NCBI RefSeq assembly: GCF_003049665.1
Contig: NZ_PYWM01000005.1
Location: forward strand, 1-64,000
DNA: 64,000 bases
Direction of reading: 5' to 3'
DNA from: Lysinibacillus mangiferihumi
GTDB lineage: Bacteria; Bacillota; Bacilli; Bacillales_A; Planococcaceae
Below the pieces are notes generated by a model. That model had not been told where the DNA came from. It worked only from the letters and a program-made list of their open reading frames with translations, and did no database searches. A program made the position numbers and the translations under genes. Of this stretch, positions 35,602 to 44,212 are shown piece by piece; positions within the stretch are counted from its first letter, which is position 1; each line of letters starts with the position of its first letter.

Positions 35602-35760
35602 ATGAAAATAATTATTAAAATTCTCATTACATTATTTGGGGCAATTATAATTTTTACGGATTTAAAAGAAAATAACACATGGATATATAGCTTTTTTATT
35701 ACATGTGCGTTGTATATGATTTTCGAAGGCTTTTTTACTAAAAAGAAAAATCTTGTATAA
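35602..35760 (+). CDS. Small two-TM protein (52 residues)
   Basis: Starts MKIIIKILITLFGAIIIF, a first membrane segment, then a short loop (TDLKENNTW) and a second segment, with a KKK tail. AAAGGAG lies 11 bases before the ATG; a TTG at 35599 is also in frame. Likely a small integral membrane protein, possibly an immunity peptide. No family recognised. Confidence 0.5.
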   Translation: MKIIIKILITLFGAIIIFTDLKENNTWIYSFFITCALYMIFEGFFTKKKNLV

Positions 35761-36088
35761 TTCTGAGGAGTGTTTATTTTGAACTTAATAAAAAAGGCAT
35801 TGGATATACAGTAAAATTACCTTGTAATAACGGTATTCCCAGTATCGAAGGTCAGTAAATCTGAAAATATCCATAAAGATTTTGATTATCCTCTAACATA
35901 AGAACATCCTAGTTGTATATAAAGCTTCTACTATTCATTCATAAGACATACTAACTGTTGTTTAAACACAGAATATCCACAGGTGTTAAATGAAATCGTC
36001 AAGAAATTCCATGAGTTTTCAGGAAGCTTATTCTAACGAATACAACAAGAGAGCTTAATTGCCGTCTTGGTCATTTTCTAATTCATGA
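35761..36088 (+). other. Coding relics, no intact gene
   Basis: The start repeats the GGAGTGTTTAATTT-like leader seen before 35602, followed by a short broken frame (KGIGYTVKLPCNNG with one shift), suggesting a duplicated, decayed toxin-tail fragment. Confidence 0.35.
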
Positions 36089-36401
36089 TTAAAAATTTAT
36101 ATAACTATCTTCATCGCTGTTTGATTCAAAATATTTGAACTCTCTTATCCCATGTTTTTCTTGAAAATATTCCTTTACCTTTTCTAAATCTTTTCCAAAG
36201 ATGGTGAAAGGGCAAAAGAAAAAAGAAACCGATTTTTTGTATCATCATATATCCTAGCATTTAATAATTCTTTTTCACAATGAAGTTCGATATACTTACC
36301 TCTGTAATATCGTATGTTCCATCTTCATTTAGCCCACATTTGTCTTCAAAAGGAATAAAGTTAATTTTATAAATTCTTTCATTTATAGTCAGTGACTCCA
36401 T
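36089..36401 (-). pseudogene. Frameshifted immunity-like protein gene
   Basis: Minus-strand ATG at 36401 reads MESLTINERIYKINFIPFED and on to DGTYDITE; a shift there leads into KYIELHCEKELLNARIYDD, and a second shift leads into FTIFGKDLEKVKEYFQEKHG with a stop at 36089. Reassembled it is a small protein of about 104 residues. Two frameshifts make it non-functional. Family not known to me; size and context suit an immunity protein. Confidence 0.6.
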
Positions 36402-36754
36402 TTTATATACCGCCCTCTATATTTCCAAGTAGGTTAGAGACAAATTGTAAATGCGCTTTTATGTACGTACAAAAACGCTCGTTTAAACATGTACATTTTT
36501 AATTCCCACTGTATATTACAACTTTACTTGGAGGAGCGAGCATGGTAGCTTTTTTGGTCAGCCAGCTCTTATTATAGCTGGGTTTTGGCTGCCGAATCAT
36601 GCGAGTAGAGGTCTCCATGTTAAGTTGTCATTATTCACTCATATGAATAGAGGAAAGCATTTTGAGCATGAATGCACATACTTAGGTGAGCAAAAATGTA
36701 CATCTCGATGCGACATTTATAACAAATGTACATAATAAAAAACAGATAACTTCG
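36402..36754 (+). other. Intergenic, terminator-like palindrome at the end
   Basis: No intact gene. GGAGGAG at 36531-36537 precedes an 11-codon frame only. An inverted repeat AACAGATAAC/GTTATCTGTT (36740-36768) can terminate the small minus-strand gene that follows. Confidence 0.4.
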
Positions 36755-36886
36755 TTAGTTATCTGTTTTATGTTCTGCCTTGGACTCTTTAGCATGTTCA
36801 ATTACTTCCTCAAAAGCCGATTTAATTTCCTCTAACGTATAACCAGCTTTCAGTAATTCTTGGGTTGTTTGTTCTAGTTTGTTCAT
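36755..36886 (-). CDS. Small helical protein (43 residues)
   Basis: Reads MNKLEQTTQELLKAGYTLEE and continues IKSAFEEVIEHAKESKAEHK. One amphipathic helix-turn-helix-like unit, acidic. A TGAGG site lies 8 bases upstream and a terminator palindrome overlaps its end. Complete, probably expressed. Function unknown; similar short proteins occur in phages and plasmids. Confidence 0.5.
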   Translation of the reverse strand: MNKLEQTTQELLKAGYTLEEIKSAFEEVIEHAKESKAEHKTDN

Positions 36887-36983
36887 TTTGAAAACCTCAT
36901 TTTAATTTTGCCTATCTCCGATATTCATTATATTTAAATTTGTTAGAAATATCAAAAGTACTGTATTTGTAGGGGAATAAAGT

Positions 36984-37248
36984 CGTGCTATTAACCGTTT
37001 AGAAAGCAAGTCGGGTAAATCTTTATTTATAGAAGAAACTCCTTATAAAGAGCGTCCAGCACCTTTTTATATTAGTTAAATGAGCTAGCCTTCCACAATT
37101 AATCGTGCATGGTGGACCATCGTTAGATAATTGGCAAGAATGGTGAATGGAAATTGATATCCAACTGAAAGAGTTATGAGATATTATTAAACTAACAGTG
37201 CAAGTTAGTTTAATTAAACTTAGACAATATTTGAGGAAGCAAAATTAG
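36984..37248 (+). pseudogene. Decayed toxin C-terminus upstream of an immunity-like gene
   Basis: The plus strand reads RAINRLESKSGKSLFIEE then TPYKERPAPFYIS to a stop at 37079, then after a shift IVHGGPSLDNWQEW-stop and MEIDIQLKEL-stop to 37248. Several stops and a shift. It has no start. It lies directly before the intact gene at 37266, the toxin-then-immunity order typical of polymorphic toxin tails. Confidence 0.5.
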
Positions 37249-37265
37249 CTAGAGAGGTGATTTTA

Positions 37266-37700
37266 TTGAGACTTCCCAAAGGTATTACAGGATTTATTAA
37301 TGATATTGAGGAAACGATAGACGGACAACAATTTAAAAAAATTTGTTATGAAGTATTGAGAGAGGCTGAAGGAGAGGTTCTTAAATGGGAGTGTCCTCTG
37401 TATCCACATAATTACTTTAAAGTTCATATTCTTTTAAAGGGAGAGTTATTTTATATTCTTTTAAATGAATACTATCCCTATCTTGCTTTCGTTAAGAAAT
37501 GGGATGGCAATGGGATGGATTTTACAGATTTGCCAACATTAACGAGAGGCTTTAATGAATATTATACTGTCCTCACAAAAAAGGTATTAAATTTGCCATT
37601 CTCCAAAAATGAACATGATTTAGAAGAAATTGAGTTGAGACAAGTAGCCTATTGGCAACCCTATTCAATCGGTGACGTAATTTTCAATTGTTGGGATTAA
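37266..37700 (+). CDS. Orphan immunity-like protein (144 residues)
   Basis: TTG 37266 is chosen because GAGAGGTG lies 7 bases upstream; an earlier in-frame GTG at 37257 is part of that site. The protein starts RLPKGITGFINDIEETIDGQ and is a compact alpha/beta cytosolic protein with many aromatic residues (YPHNYFKVHILLKGELFYIL). It fits the style of immunity proteins of polymorphic toxins and follows a decayed toxin fragment. Specific family not named with confidence. Confidence 0.55.
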   Translation: MRLPKGITGFINDIEETIDGQQFKKICYEVLREAEGEVLKWECPLYPHNYFKVHILLKGELFYILLNEYYPYLAFVKKWDGNGMDFTDLPTLTRGFNEYYTVLTKKVLNLPFSKNEHDLEEIELRQVAYWQPYSIGDVIFNCWD

Positions 37701-37884
37701 TGATTACAATAGTTGATAAAAATTAATTAATATAATAGGCAGTATTCCTGTTTAAAGAAATTATTAATGGGGATAAGTGAATTTCAATTGTTGAATCTTC
37801 AACAATGTAGATTAAATAATTTCGATGAGGTTGTTTATGTAAATAATAGAAATGGTTGGAATATTAAATTTGAGGTGAAGAGAA

Positions 37885-38499
37885 TTGAAATATACGAATG
37901 AACAGCTACAAACGATGATTGGAAGAGAGCCAATTGGAGACATATATCCATATAACACAAAGGATGAAGACCTAATCGAGGAATACATTCAAAATTTGTA
38001 TGATACGTTCAATCGTTCAAAAATCATCAAATGTGAAACGGATGATCACGGAAGTGGCTATGCTTCCTATGTCGATTTCTTTTGTTATAAAAGAGATGGA
38101 GGTAGTGTACTGGAGGAAAAATATATTGAAGAATATCTGTGCACTGAAATTCATTTGGAAGGTCTTGCTATCTATATAAGTCGATTAGCACCTGTAGCTA
38201 TTATTGCGAAAGATGCTCGATGGAAGACAATTATAGATACTGAGAATGAGCAGGATGAATATTTTAGTGTAAAGTCCTATATTTGTCCGGATGAAGTAAT
38301 CACCGAATCTCCAAATTTTATGGTAGAAGAGTTTCTAGAAATCATAACAAAATTGGGTAATGCAGGTTATAGTATTTTAGATAAAGAATATATATCTAAA
38401 CCGCTATCGTTTGAAACTAAAATTCCGACCATCTTAACAATTCCAGAACTGAATGAAATCTATAAAGTGTTCGATGGTATTTTTTATTGGGAGGACTAA
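37885..38499 (+). CDS. Orphan immunity-like protein (204 residues)
   Basis: TTG 37885 with GAGGTGAAG 6-9 bases upstream. Acidic cytosolic alpha/beta protein (MIGREPIGDIYPYNTKDED at the start; LAIYISRLAPVAIIAKDARW in the middle; ending IYKVFDGIFYWED). The form, with many aromatic and acidic residues, and the position in the toxin graveyard suggest immunity. I cannot assign a family. No adjacent intact toxin. Confidence 0.5.
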   Translation: MKYTNEQLQTMIGREPIGDIYPYNTKDEDLIEEYIQNLYDTFNRSKIIKCETDDHGSGYASYVDFFCYKRDGGSVLEEKYIEEYLCTEIHLEGLAIYISRLAPVAIIAKDARWKTIIDTENEQDEYFSVKSYICPDEVITESPNFMVEEFLEIITKLGNAGYSILDKEYISKPLSFETKIPTILTIPELNEIYKVFDGIFYWED

Positions 38500-38535
38500 T
38501 TTTATTTTTGATTTTGCTAGTTATTCCTTTCTGTG

Positions 38536-38589
38536 ATGAACTGCACCTCCAATTGTTAGATGGTGTCTAACGATTGGGGCGCAGTTCAT
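38536..38589. repeat. 54-bp palindromic repeat, copy A
   Basis: Arms ATGAACTGCACC... and ...GCGCAGTTCAT (38536-38560 with 38566-38589) form a long near-perfect hairpin with a 5-base loop. It is related to 42118-42168. It may act as a terminator for the immunity gene at 37885, or be two fused IS-type terminal repeats. Confidence 0.65.
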
Positions 38590-38755
38590 TCATATCAAGG
38601 GTTTTTTATTTTGTCTATGTCATAAAGTTTCATTGAATTTCAATCGAACGTAATCAAATGCTATCATCAAAAATTAAATATCTTTGGTTAGACTAGGTAT
38701 TATTTATGTATTTAAAGTATTTTGGTAATTAGCGGTAAAAAAGTTTTATTCGAAG

Positions 38756-39165
38756 ATGTTTATTTCTATACCTGCTAGTAGTCCTTTTCTTGCTAATGCT
38801 GAATATAAGATTTCTATTGTTGAAGAACTTTTGGGAGATCGAAATAACTTAGTAGTAAAAGGACAAATGATTTATGATGGTGAAATTGCTGGCTCACGTA
38901 GCCCTTCATATCCAGTAGGGACTGACGATTACACTAGAGTTAATGCTGCTATTCAAAAAATTATAGTAAAGTATATGTTTAAGATGACAATTTATATGCC
39001 AGCCTCGCTGAGGAAAAACTGTTACAGTTGTAATCAGTTGGTAGATGGAATCTATCATAACTAACCAAACCCGATTACCAAAATGGAATCTGTAAAGAAT
39101 GTCAAAAAGCTGTACATAAGAAGATAGTTAAAATGTTAAAAGTACATGTACTTCTTTTAAGCTAG
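38756..39165 (+). pseudogene. Broken toxin remnant with CxxC pairs (possibly deaminase-type)
   Basis: Plus-strand frame 38756-39064 contains NAEYKISIVEELLGDRNNLV then VKGQMIYDGEIAGSRSPS and CYSCNQLVDGIYHN; after a shift near 39062 it continues DYQNGICKECQKAVHKK to 39165. The AEYKI...LLGDRN pattern followed by CxxC is reminiscent of polymorphic-toxin deaminases, but key residues are not clear. No ribosome site or N-terminal toxin region, so a decayed tail. Confidence 0.5.
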
Positions 39166-39240
39166 CTTCGATCTCAAATAGCAGTGAACAATAATAAACT
39201 ATATTAGTTAAAGTCACGCTAAAATCAGGAGTATGTGAAA

Positions 39241-39663
39241 ATGAGTATAGTAACCTACATTGGGTTAAATTTTTCAGTAAAACTTAATGAGTATTATAAG
39301 GAGAATGAAGTTGAAATCGATTATGTTTTCTCGAATGAAGAAAATCGTGATGTAGTTAAACAGAAGCATTTTACTACACCTTATATATATGAAGTTCTTG
39401 AGAAAGGTAACCCTATTTGGCAAATGAATGAATATCAAAAGATTCATTCACCATATAACTATGAAAAATCCAAAAAGACTTTTCTCTATTTATGTCACTT
39501 ACTAAAAGAGTTGCTTCCACAAGGTGATTATTGTGAAGTTTATATTTGTTGGTTGGGTGAAGAAGATGAAGATCGTGAGGATGAGTTGAAAATTAATTTA
39601 AATAATCCGCAGATTGAAGTATTAAATATCTATGAAAAATACTTTATCCGAATAGAAAACTAA
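39241..39663 (+). CDS. Orphan immunity-like protein (140 residues)
   Basis: ATG 39241 with CAGGAG 9-10 bases upstream. Starts MSIVTYIGLNFSVKLNEYYK and has an acidic loop EEDEDREDE near 115-124. Cytosolic alpha/beta. Directly follows the CxxC toxin remnant, the expected immunity position. Family not recognised. Confidence 0.55.
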   Translation: MSIVTYIGLNFSVKLNEYYKENEVEIDYVFSNEENRDVVKQKHFTTPYIYEVLEKGNPIWQMNEYQKIHSPYNYEKSKKTFLYLCHLLKELLPQGDYCEVYICWLGEEDEDREDELKINLNNPQIEVLNIYEKYFIRIEN

Positions 39664-39798
39664 AGGGTAAACTCGATATAAAATTAGCCCTACTTTTTGT
39701 AATTTACTAAACTAACGGGGGACTTTACTTTTTTATTGGACTTGAGTGCAGAAGAGTTCAAGAAGCGAAGTTAGAATTTAAGGAGTTGAAGTAAGCGA

Positions 39799-40392
39799 GT
39801 GAGCAATGAAAAGAATATTCAAAAGCAGTTTTATAAAATTTATAAAGGGCTGATTAGCGTTTTGGAATTCGAAGATTGGCTTTATAATACACCAGAAATT
39901 GAAAAGGTCTATGGTGCTGACTTTTACTTCAAACTACTTGATTTGAACTATAAAAGTAGACATATTAAAAATGAATTAGAGAAAGTTATTGAAAATAAAA
40001 TTCCATTTGGTGAATTTGAACAAATGCACATAGTTTCACTTTTAGAAAACATAATTTCTGAAAAAGGTGATTTAGTAGAGTTATTAGAGCAGGTATACGA
40101 GGAATATTGCAGAGGATATTCGTTTCTTCGATATTTAGGGCTTAATTATGTTACTGGAATTGATAATCTTCCTAAATTACATCAAAAAGAAAAATGGGAT
40201 AAAAACGAATTTAATAGTAAAAGAGAAATATTAAAAAATATTAAACCTAAGATGGTTAATGAAGCAAGGAGATTATTATCATTTTTTCAGGATGGAACGT
40301 TAAGAATAACCGTTGAAAATGAATATATAGATTATCGTTCAGAAGAAGAAAAGATAGAACTGAATAATATTGAAAAAATGTTTAATGACTAA
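39799..40392 (+). CDS. Orphan immunity-like protein (197 residues)
   Basis: GTG 39799 with AAGGAGTTG about 12 bases upstream. Starts SNEKNIQKQFYKIYKGLISV; the segment FEDWLYNTPEIEKVYGADFY near 23-42 is of a kind I associate with immunity proteins next to secreted toxins in Firmicutes, though I cannot name the family. Helical, cytosolic. A short decayed frame lies upstream (39690-39780). Confidence 0.5.
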   Translation: MSNEKNIQKQFYKIYKGLISVLEFEDWLYNTPEIEKVYGADFYFKLLDLNYKSRHIKNELEKVIENKIPFGEFEQMHIVSLLENIISEKGDLVELLEQVYEEYCRGYSFLRYLGLNYVTGIDNLPKLHQKEKWDKNEFNSKREILKNIKPKMVNEARRLLSFFQDGTLRITVENEYIDYRSEEEKIELNNIEKMFND

Positions 40393-40801
40393 ATGGTTTT
40401 GTGCTGACGTGCAGGTTAGTTGAAGAATCTAGATTGATCTTTTAGGGTATTATGGTGATTTTAATGTTAGTTTAAAGACAGATAACATTTGAGATTTTAT
40501 AAATGACTTACGTTAATGAAAAAGCAATTTTCAGGAAAAGCTATATTGATAAACTAAAATAGTTTTATAATTTTGTTATTGTTTTGCTGATTCGCAATAG
40601 CTTTGTAGTTCCAATTTGACAACCTGTATCAAGATCCTCAGCTCCAATATCAGCCCTTATCAAATGTTTCAAGAAGCTAAGTTTTTTCCAATCAAATACC
40701 TATTAATATTTTGTTGTGGTATAATTTTCTAAAATTTAAATTTTTAGTTAACTTAGAAGAGATTTTGGCTTTGTTGAATAAGTGTGAGGAGGAATCGTAA
40801 A
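40393..40801 (+). other. Non-coding or decayed stretch
   Basis: AT-rich with stops in all frames. Apart from TTGTGGTATAATTTT with a TATAAT-like element (40718-40727) and the GAGGAGG site at 40786-40793 for the next gene, I see nothing. Confidence 0.4.
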
Positions 40802-41368
40802 ATGGATACCACCATCTATATGATAAGACACGCAGAATCACCATTTATTATTGGTCAAGAACGAACGAGAAAATTATCCACCCAAGGTGAAATAGACGCA
40901 AAAAAAGTAACGGCAATAATGAATGAGAAAGAAATTGATTTAGTAGTATCAAGTCCCTATAAAAGAGCAATTCAAACAATCGAGGGAATTGTCGTTTCCA
41001 AAAATATAGAAGTAAAAGAAATTGAAGAATTAAGGGAAAGGCGATTAAAAGGTGCTTATAAATTACCTGAAGAAGAAATACAAGAGGCAATAAAAAAATC
41101 CTTTAAAGATATTGATTTTAAATTATCGGGTGGAGAATCAGTAAGAGACGTCCAAAACCGAGCTATTCCTATAATATATGATCTTCTAAATAAATATGAG
41201 ACAAAAACAATTATTATAGGAACTCATGGAAATGTTATGACTATTATTATGAATTATTTTAATAAAGAATACGGTTATGATTTTTGGAAAAACACTTCAA
41301 AACCAGATATATACAAGTTAGTCTTTTTAAGAAAAAAACTACAACTAGTACAAAGAATATGGGAATAG
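40802..41368 (+). CDS. Histidine phosphatase (phosphoglycerate-mutase-like)
   Basis: 188 residues from ATG 40802 with GAGGAGG 8 bases upstream. The catalytic RHAES lies near 9-13 (IYMIRHAES), SSPYKRAIQT near 54-63 supplies the second Arg, a Glu lies in ELRERR near 80-85 and the second catalytic His in GTHGN near 142-146. This is the histidine phosphatase superfamily; substrate cannot be told from sequence and may be a small phosphorylated metabolite. It is intact and has its own promoter-like element and terminator, so it is a stand-alone gene. Confidence 0.9.
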   Translation: MDTTIYMIRHAESPFIIGQERTRKLSTQGEIDAKKVTAIMNEKEIDLVVSSPYKRAIQTIEGIVVSKNIEVKEIEELRERRLKGAYKLPEEEIQEAIKKSFKDIDFKLSGGESVRDVQNRAIPIIYDLLNKYETKTIIIGTHGNVMTIIMNYFNKEYGYDFWKNTSKPDIYKLVFLRKKLQLVQRIWE

Positions 41369-41377
41369 GCTAAATCA

Positions 41378-41414
41378 GGGCTTTATCTCCTTTTAAACAA
41401 ATGAGATAAAGCCC
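41378..41414 (+). terminator. Strong hairpin after the phosphatase gene
   Basis: A perfect 12-bp stem GGGCTTTATCTC/GAGATAAAGCCC (41378-41389, 41403-41414). No T-run follows, so termination efficiency is uncertain. Confidence 0.65.
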
Positions 41415-41689
41415 ATCACACTTCAATCAAGGGCTTGTGCGTAAAATTATCAAAAGTCCCTTTTTATGCTTCCTCAAACATTCCTCCTCACTCTAACATG
41501 TTTATCCCTTATAGCAGTTTCTTAGCTTTCGTTGCTTATAGTCATGTATAATTGTGCATCCATCTCTTTTGGAACATCGAAAAGGTAATAGATTATTTGC
41601 ATAGCTTAGGTCATGAGTTGTTAAGATGCTGAGGAAGTTGAAGACATAAGATTAGAAAAATCTTGAATAGCGCAGATATTAAAAAGTGA

Positions 41690-42020
41690 AGTCCTAGGTT
41701 ATATTCGGAGACAAAGGCATTAGCGGTAGATATGAAGTAGCGGAAAAATTATTAGAGCAAAGTAGCTTGCTACCGTTGTTTTGGTTGCTAATGATCCTAC
41801 AGCTATAGGTGATATGCAGGCTTTTCAAAATAGGGATATGAAGTACCAGAGGATATCTTATCAGTAGTAGGGTTTAATGTAGACTGAACTACAGAATACA
41901 GCCATCTCTAACTACTTTGAAAATTACTCAATGGGGCAGGAAGCTGTTTTAATTGCTAGAAAGAATGAAGGATTATCACACAATAGCAAAAAAGGTAGAA
42001 GCTAATAATGTTATTGAACT
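41690..42020 (+). pseudogene. LacI-family regulator remnant
   Basis: Pieces in shifting frames read DKGISGRYEVAEKLLEQSSL, then TVVLVANDPTAIGDMQAFQ, then EVPEDILSVVGFNVD and SLTTLKITQWGRK, matching the effector-binding C-terminal half of LacI/PurR regulators. At least two frameshifts and no N-terminal HTH. A relic of an ordinary metabolic regulator. Confidence 0.7.
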
Positions 42021-42117
42021 TTAAAGTTGCAAAGATCATTGGAAAGGTAACAATTAATCTTCAATTTTATATATTTGTTATTTGTTTATTGAAATTACAA
42101 AAAACCTTGCCAGTTTG

Positions 42118-42168
42118 AACTGCACATCAATTGTTAGACACCCTCTAACAATTGATGTGCAGTTTTTC
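42118..42168. repeat. Palindromic repeat, copy B (terminator-like)
   Basis: Perfect 21-bp arms (42118-42138 with 42144-42164), 5-base loop and TTTTT. Arms share AACTGCAC...CAATTGTTAGA with copy A at 38536. Could terminate transcription in this orientation. Confidence 0.75.
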
Positions 42169-42239
42169 TATTGTCAAATATATTGTCAAGCTGTTGAGTG
42201 TTACTTTAGTGGAAATGAAAGTTCTTATATAAAGCGAAA

Positions 42240-42674
42240 CTAGGCTCTTTTTCTGAAATATACGGAAATAATCAAGCAGATTAAAAATACAATTGATACT
42301 GATAATGTATACATCGCCGGAGTGTAATCTAATAAAAGGTTAATACCAAATAGGGGGGCTACGTACATAACATACAATGGATATTGAAGTGCAGATAGAA
42401 CGTCCAAAATCCATATATCATAAATAACATCCTGATAATACTGAACTACAGAAATAAATACACTTCCTACAACTCCAATAATTATCATGAATCTGTAAAT
42501 TCTTTCACCAAAGAAAGAATAAAACAATAATAATAACAGGAGTATAAGTGAAATAAGGAAACTTGGAGTACTAATACTTAAATCTGGATACTTAATAGCT
42601 ACAGTAAAGTTAATTATGAGCGCCAGTAAATAAACGCCTACAATAACAAGTAAAAAAACTTTATTTTTCTTCAA
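42240..42674 (-). CDS. Four-TM small membrane protein (144 residues)
   Basis: TTG 42674 with GGAGGG 9 bases upstream. Hydrophobic segments near 6-28, 38-53, 62-80 and 118-139, with a KRKA-type basic end. No family recognised. It is divergent from the Wadjet operon. Confidence 0.6.
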   Translation of the reverse strand: MKKNKVFLLVIVGVYLLALIINFTVAIKYPDLSISTPSFLISLILLLLLLFYSFFGERIYRFMIIIGVVGSVFISVVQYYQDVIYDIWILDVLSALQYPLYVMYVAPLFGINLLLDYTPAMYTLSVSIVFLICLIISVYFRKRA

Positions 42675-43030
42675 AGTACAATCCCTCCTCTAATTATTAA
42701 TATGCATAGCCCTTACCAAACGGGGAAGATAATTAACCGTTAGTGTAATTTTACTATAAAAGAGAGTATTATCAACTTTATTTTAAGTACGTAAATTCAA
42801 ATTTTAATCATTCTCTGTAAATGAAGTATGCCCTTCTAATAGAAGTGATAGCTAGGCGTGGCTGTGTACGAAAGGTTGCCACCAGCTTATAAATCTTTTT
42901 ACGCATGTGTCGCCAATATACTCAATAGCTATCGTAGGTACGGTTGCGCGGCTTATTGCCTTTCTCCACAACAATCAAAACATATGGTACGCTACTACTA
43001 ACAGAGCACACAGTAGAGGAGGGTTTTGCG
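42675..43030 (+). promoter_or_regulatory. Region upstream of the Wadjet operon
   Basis: About 350 bases between the divergent small membrane gene and jetD. No gene. I could not pick a convincing promoter; the last part has higher GC than the preceding debris and the GAGGAGG site for jetD at 43016-43022. Confidence 0.35.
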
Positions 43031-44212
43031 ATGCATGAGGCATTTATCCAATCGTATTTTTTGAAAAAGGATGAGACGATCGAAAAGGTAGAACAGCAAG
43101 AGCAACTATTTGTTATGACAATTGTTAGAAAGACGGCGCGTACATTTCGTAAAGTGGCACATTTAAAGATAACGATGAAGACAGAATTTACTTCACCTTT
43201 TCCTAAAAAATTAGCAATTTATAAATTCACACCAAATGCCAAACGAACGTTACATGAAACGAATGACACGATTCAGCAGTGGTTACAACAGGGGTGGATT
43301 GTGCGTGAAATTCGTTATCACACAGACGGTATTAGCGTTAAGGAAGATTATTACCGCATTGGCCCGGCTTACATAGAAGCGCAACACAAATCCGAGCAAC
43401 AACAGATGATAAAACAACAGCAACAGATGCAGGCGTTACAGCAAAAAGTTGAGCAACTAGCATTACCAGAGTTATTCCAACGGGCAATCGAATGGAACGT
43501 GCTACCTGCACAGTGGACGATGAAAAAGCGCATGAAATATATTGAGTTTTGTTTAGCATTTTATGCGTTATCCTTGCAAAAGGAGCTATTTGATTTTAAG
43601 GAAATCGGCGCGACCTTACACGATACGATAGGGGGTTCAAAAGTATTTGACCAAGAGCGCGAGGCCTTTTTAGCGCAGCTGGAGCAAAGCGGTATTGACC
43701 CGACGCTTTATGGGCTTGTGAGCATCGGAAAAATTGTGCCCATTTATTTTACTGGTAATGTGCAAAATAGCGTTGCAACGTATGCGATTGGCGCGGTGCA
43801 TGCGACGACGGATAATGCGGTCTTAACATCATCTTTTACAACGACAAATACAACGCTATGGCTTGTTGAAAACCGCGCTATTTTAACGCGTATGGCTGTA
43901 GAGACGGAATTTTTACGGTACACGAATTCTTGTATCGTTTGTTTAGACGGACAAATTCGTTCTGCCCATAAGCAATTTATCGAGCAATTACTGCAATCTT
44001 CTATTAAACAAACGATTATTTGGACAGATACCGATAGCGCAGGTATAACGATTGCCAAATATGCCGCAGCCTTAGTTAAGGGAACAGTAAAAATTGTTGG
44101 GCGTGATTATGAGCTGTATCATTCAATTGAAAGCTATGCTGCTCAAGTACAAGAAGCGCATGAACAGGAACAGCAGTTAGGAGGGGTTGAACAGTGGAGC
44201 AAATGGGTGTAA
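43031..44212 (+). CDS. jetD: Wadjet nuclease subunit JetD (TOPRIM)
   Basis: 393 residues from ATG 43031 (GAGGAGG 8 bases upstream). The N-terminal half is a helical/arm region with a Gln-rich coiled coil near 120-140. The C-terminal TOPRIM domain has VENRAIL near 279-285 (the catalytic Glu) and WTDTDSAG near 331-338 (the DxD). In Wadjet systems JetD is the nuclease that cuts circular plasmid DNA after the JetABC SMC-like motor extrudes it. It is placed first here. The end overlaps jetA by 19 bases. Confidence 0.88.
   Translation: MHEAFIQSYFLKKDETIEKVEQQEQLFVMTIVRKTARTFRKVAHLKITMKTEFTSPFPKKLAIYKFTPNAKRTLHETNDTIQQWLQQGWIVREIRYHTDGISVKEDYYRIGPAYIEAQHKSEQQQMIKQQQQMQALQQKVEQLALPELFQRAIEWNVLPAQWTMKKRMKYIEFCLAFYALSLQKELFDFKEIGATLHDTIGGSKVFDQEREAFLAQLEQSGIDPTLYGLVSIGKIVPIYFTGNVQNSVATYAIGAVHATTDNAVLTSSFTTTNTTLWLVENRAILTRMAVETEFLRYTNSCIVCLDGQIRSAHKQFIEQLLQSSIKQTIIWTDTDSAGITIAKYAAALVKGTVKIVGRDYELYHSIESYAAQVQEAHEQEQQLGGVEQWSKWV

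Noticed and set aside
40848-41090. Minus-strand frame opposite the phosphatase gene
   Set aside because: Shadow of the intact RHAE/GTHGN phosphatase on the plus strand.
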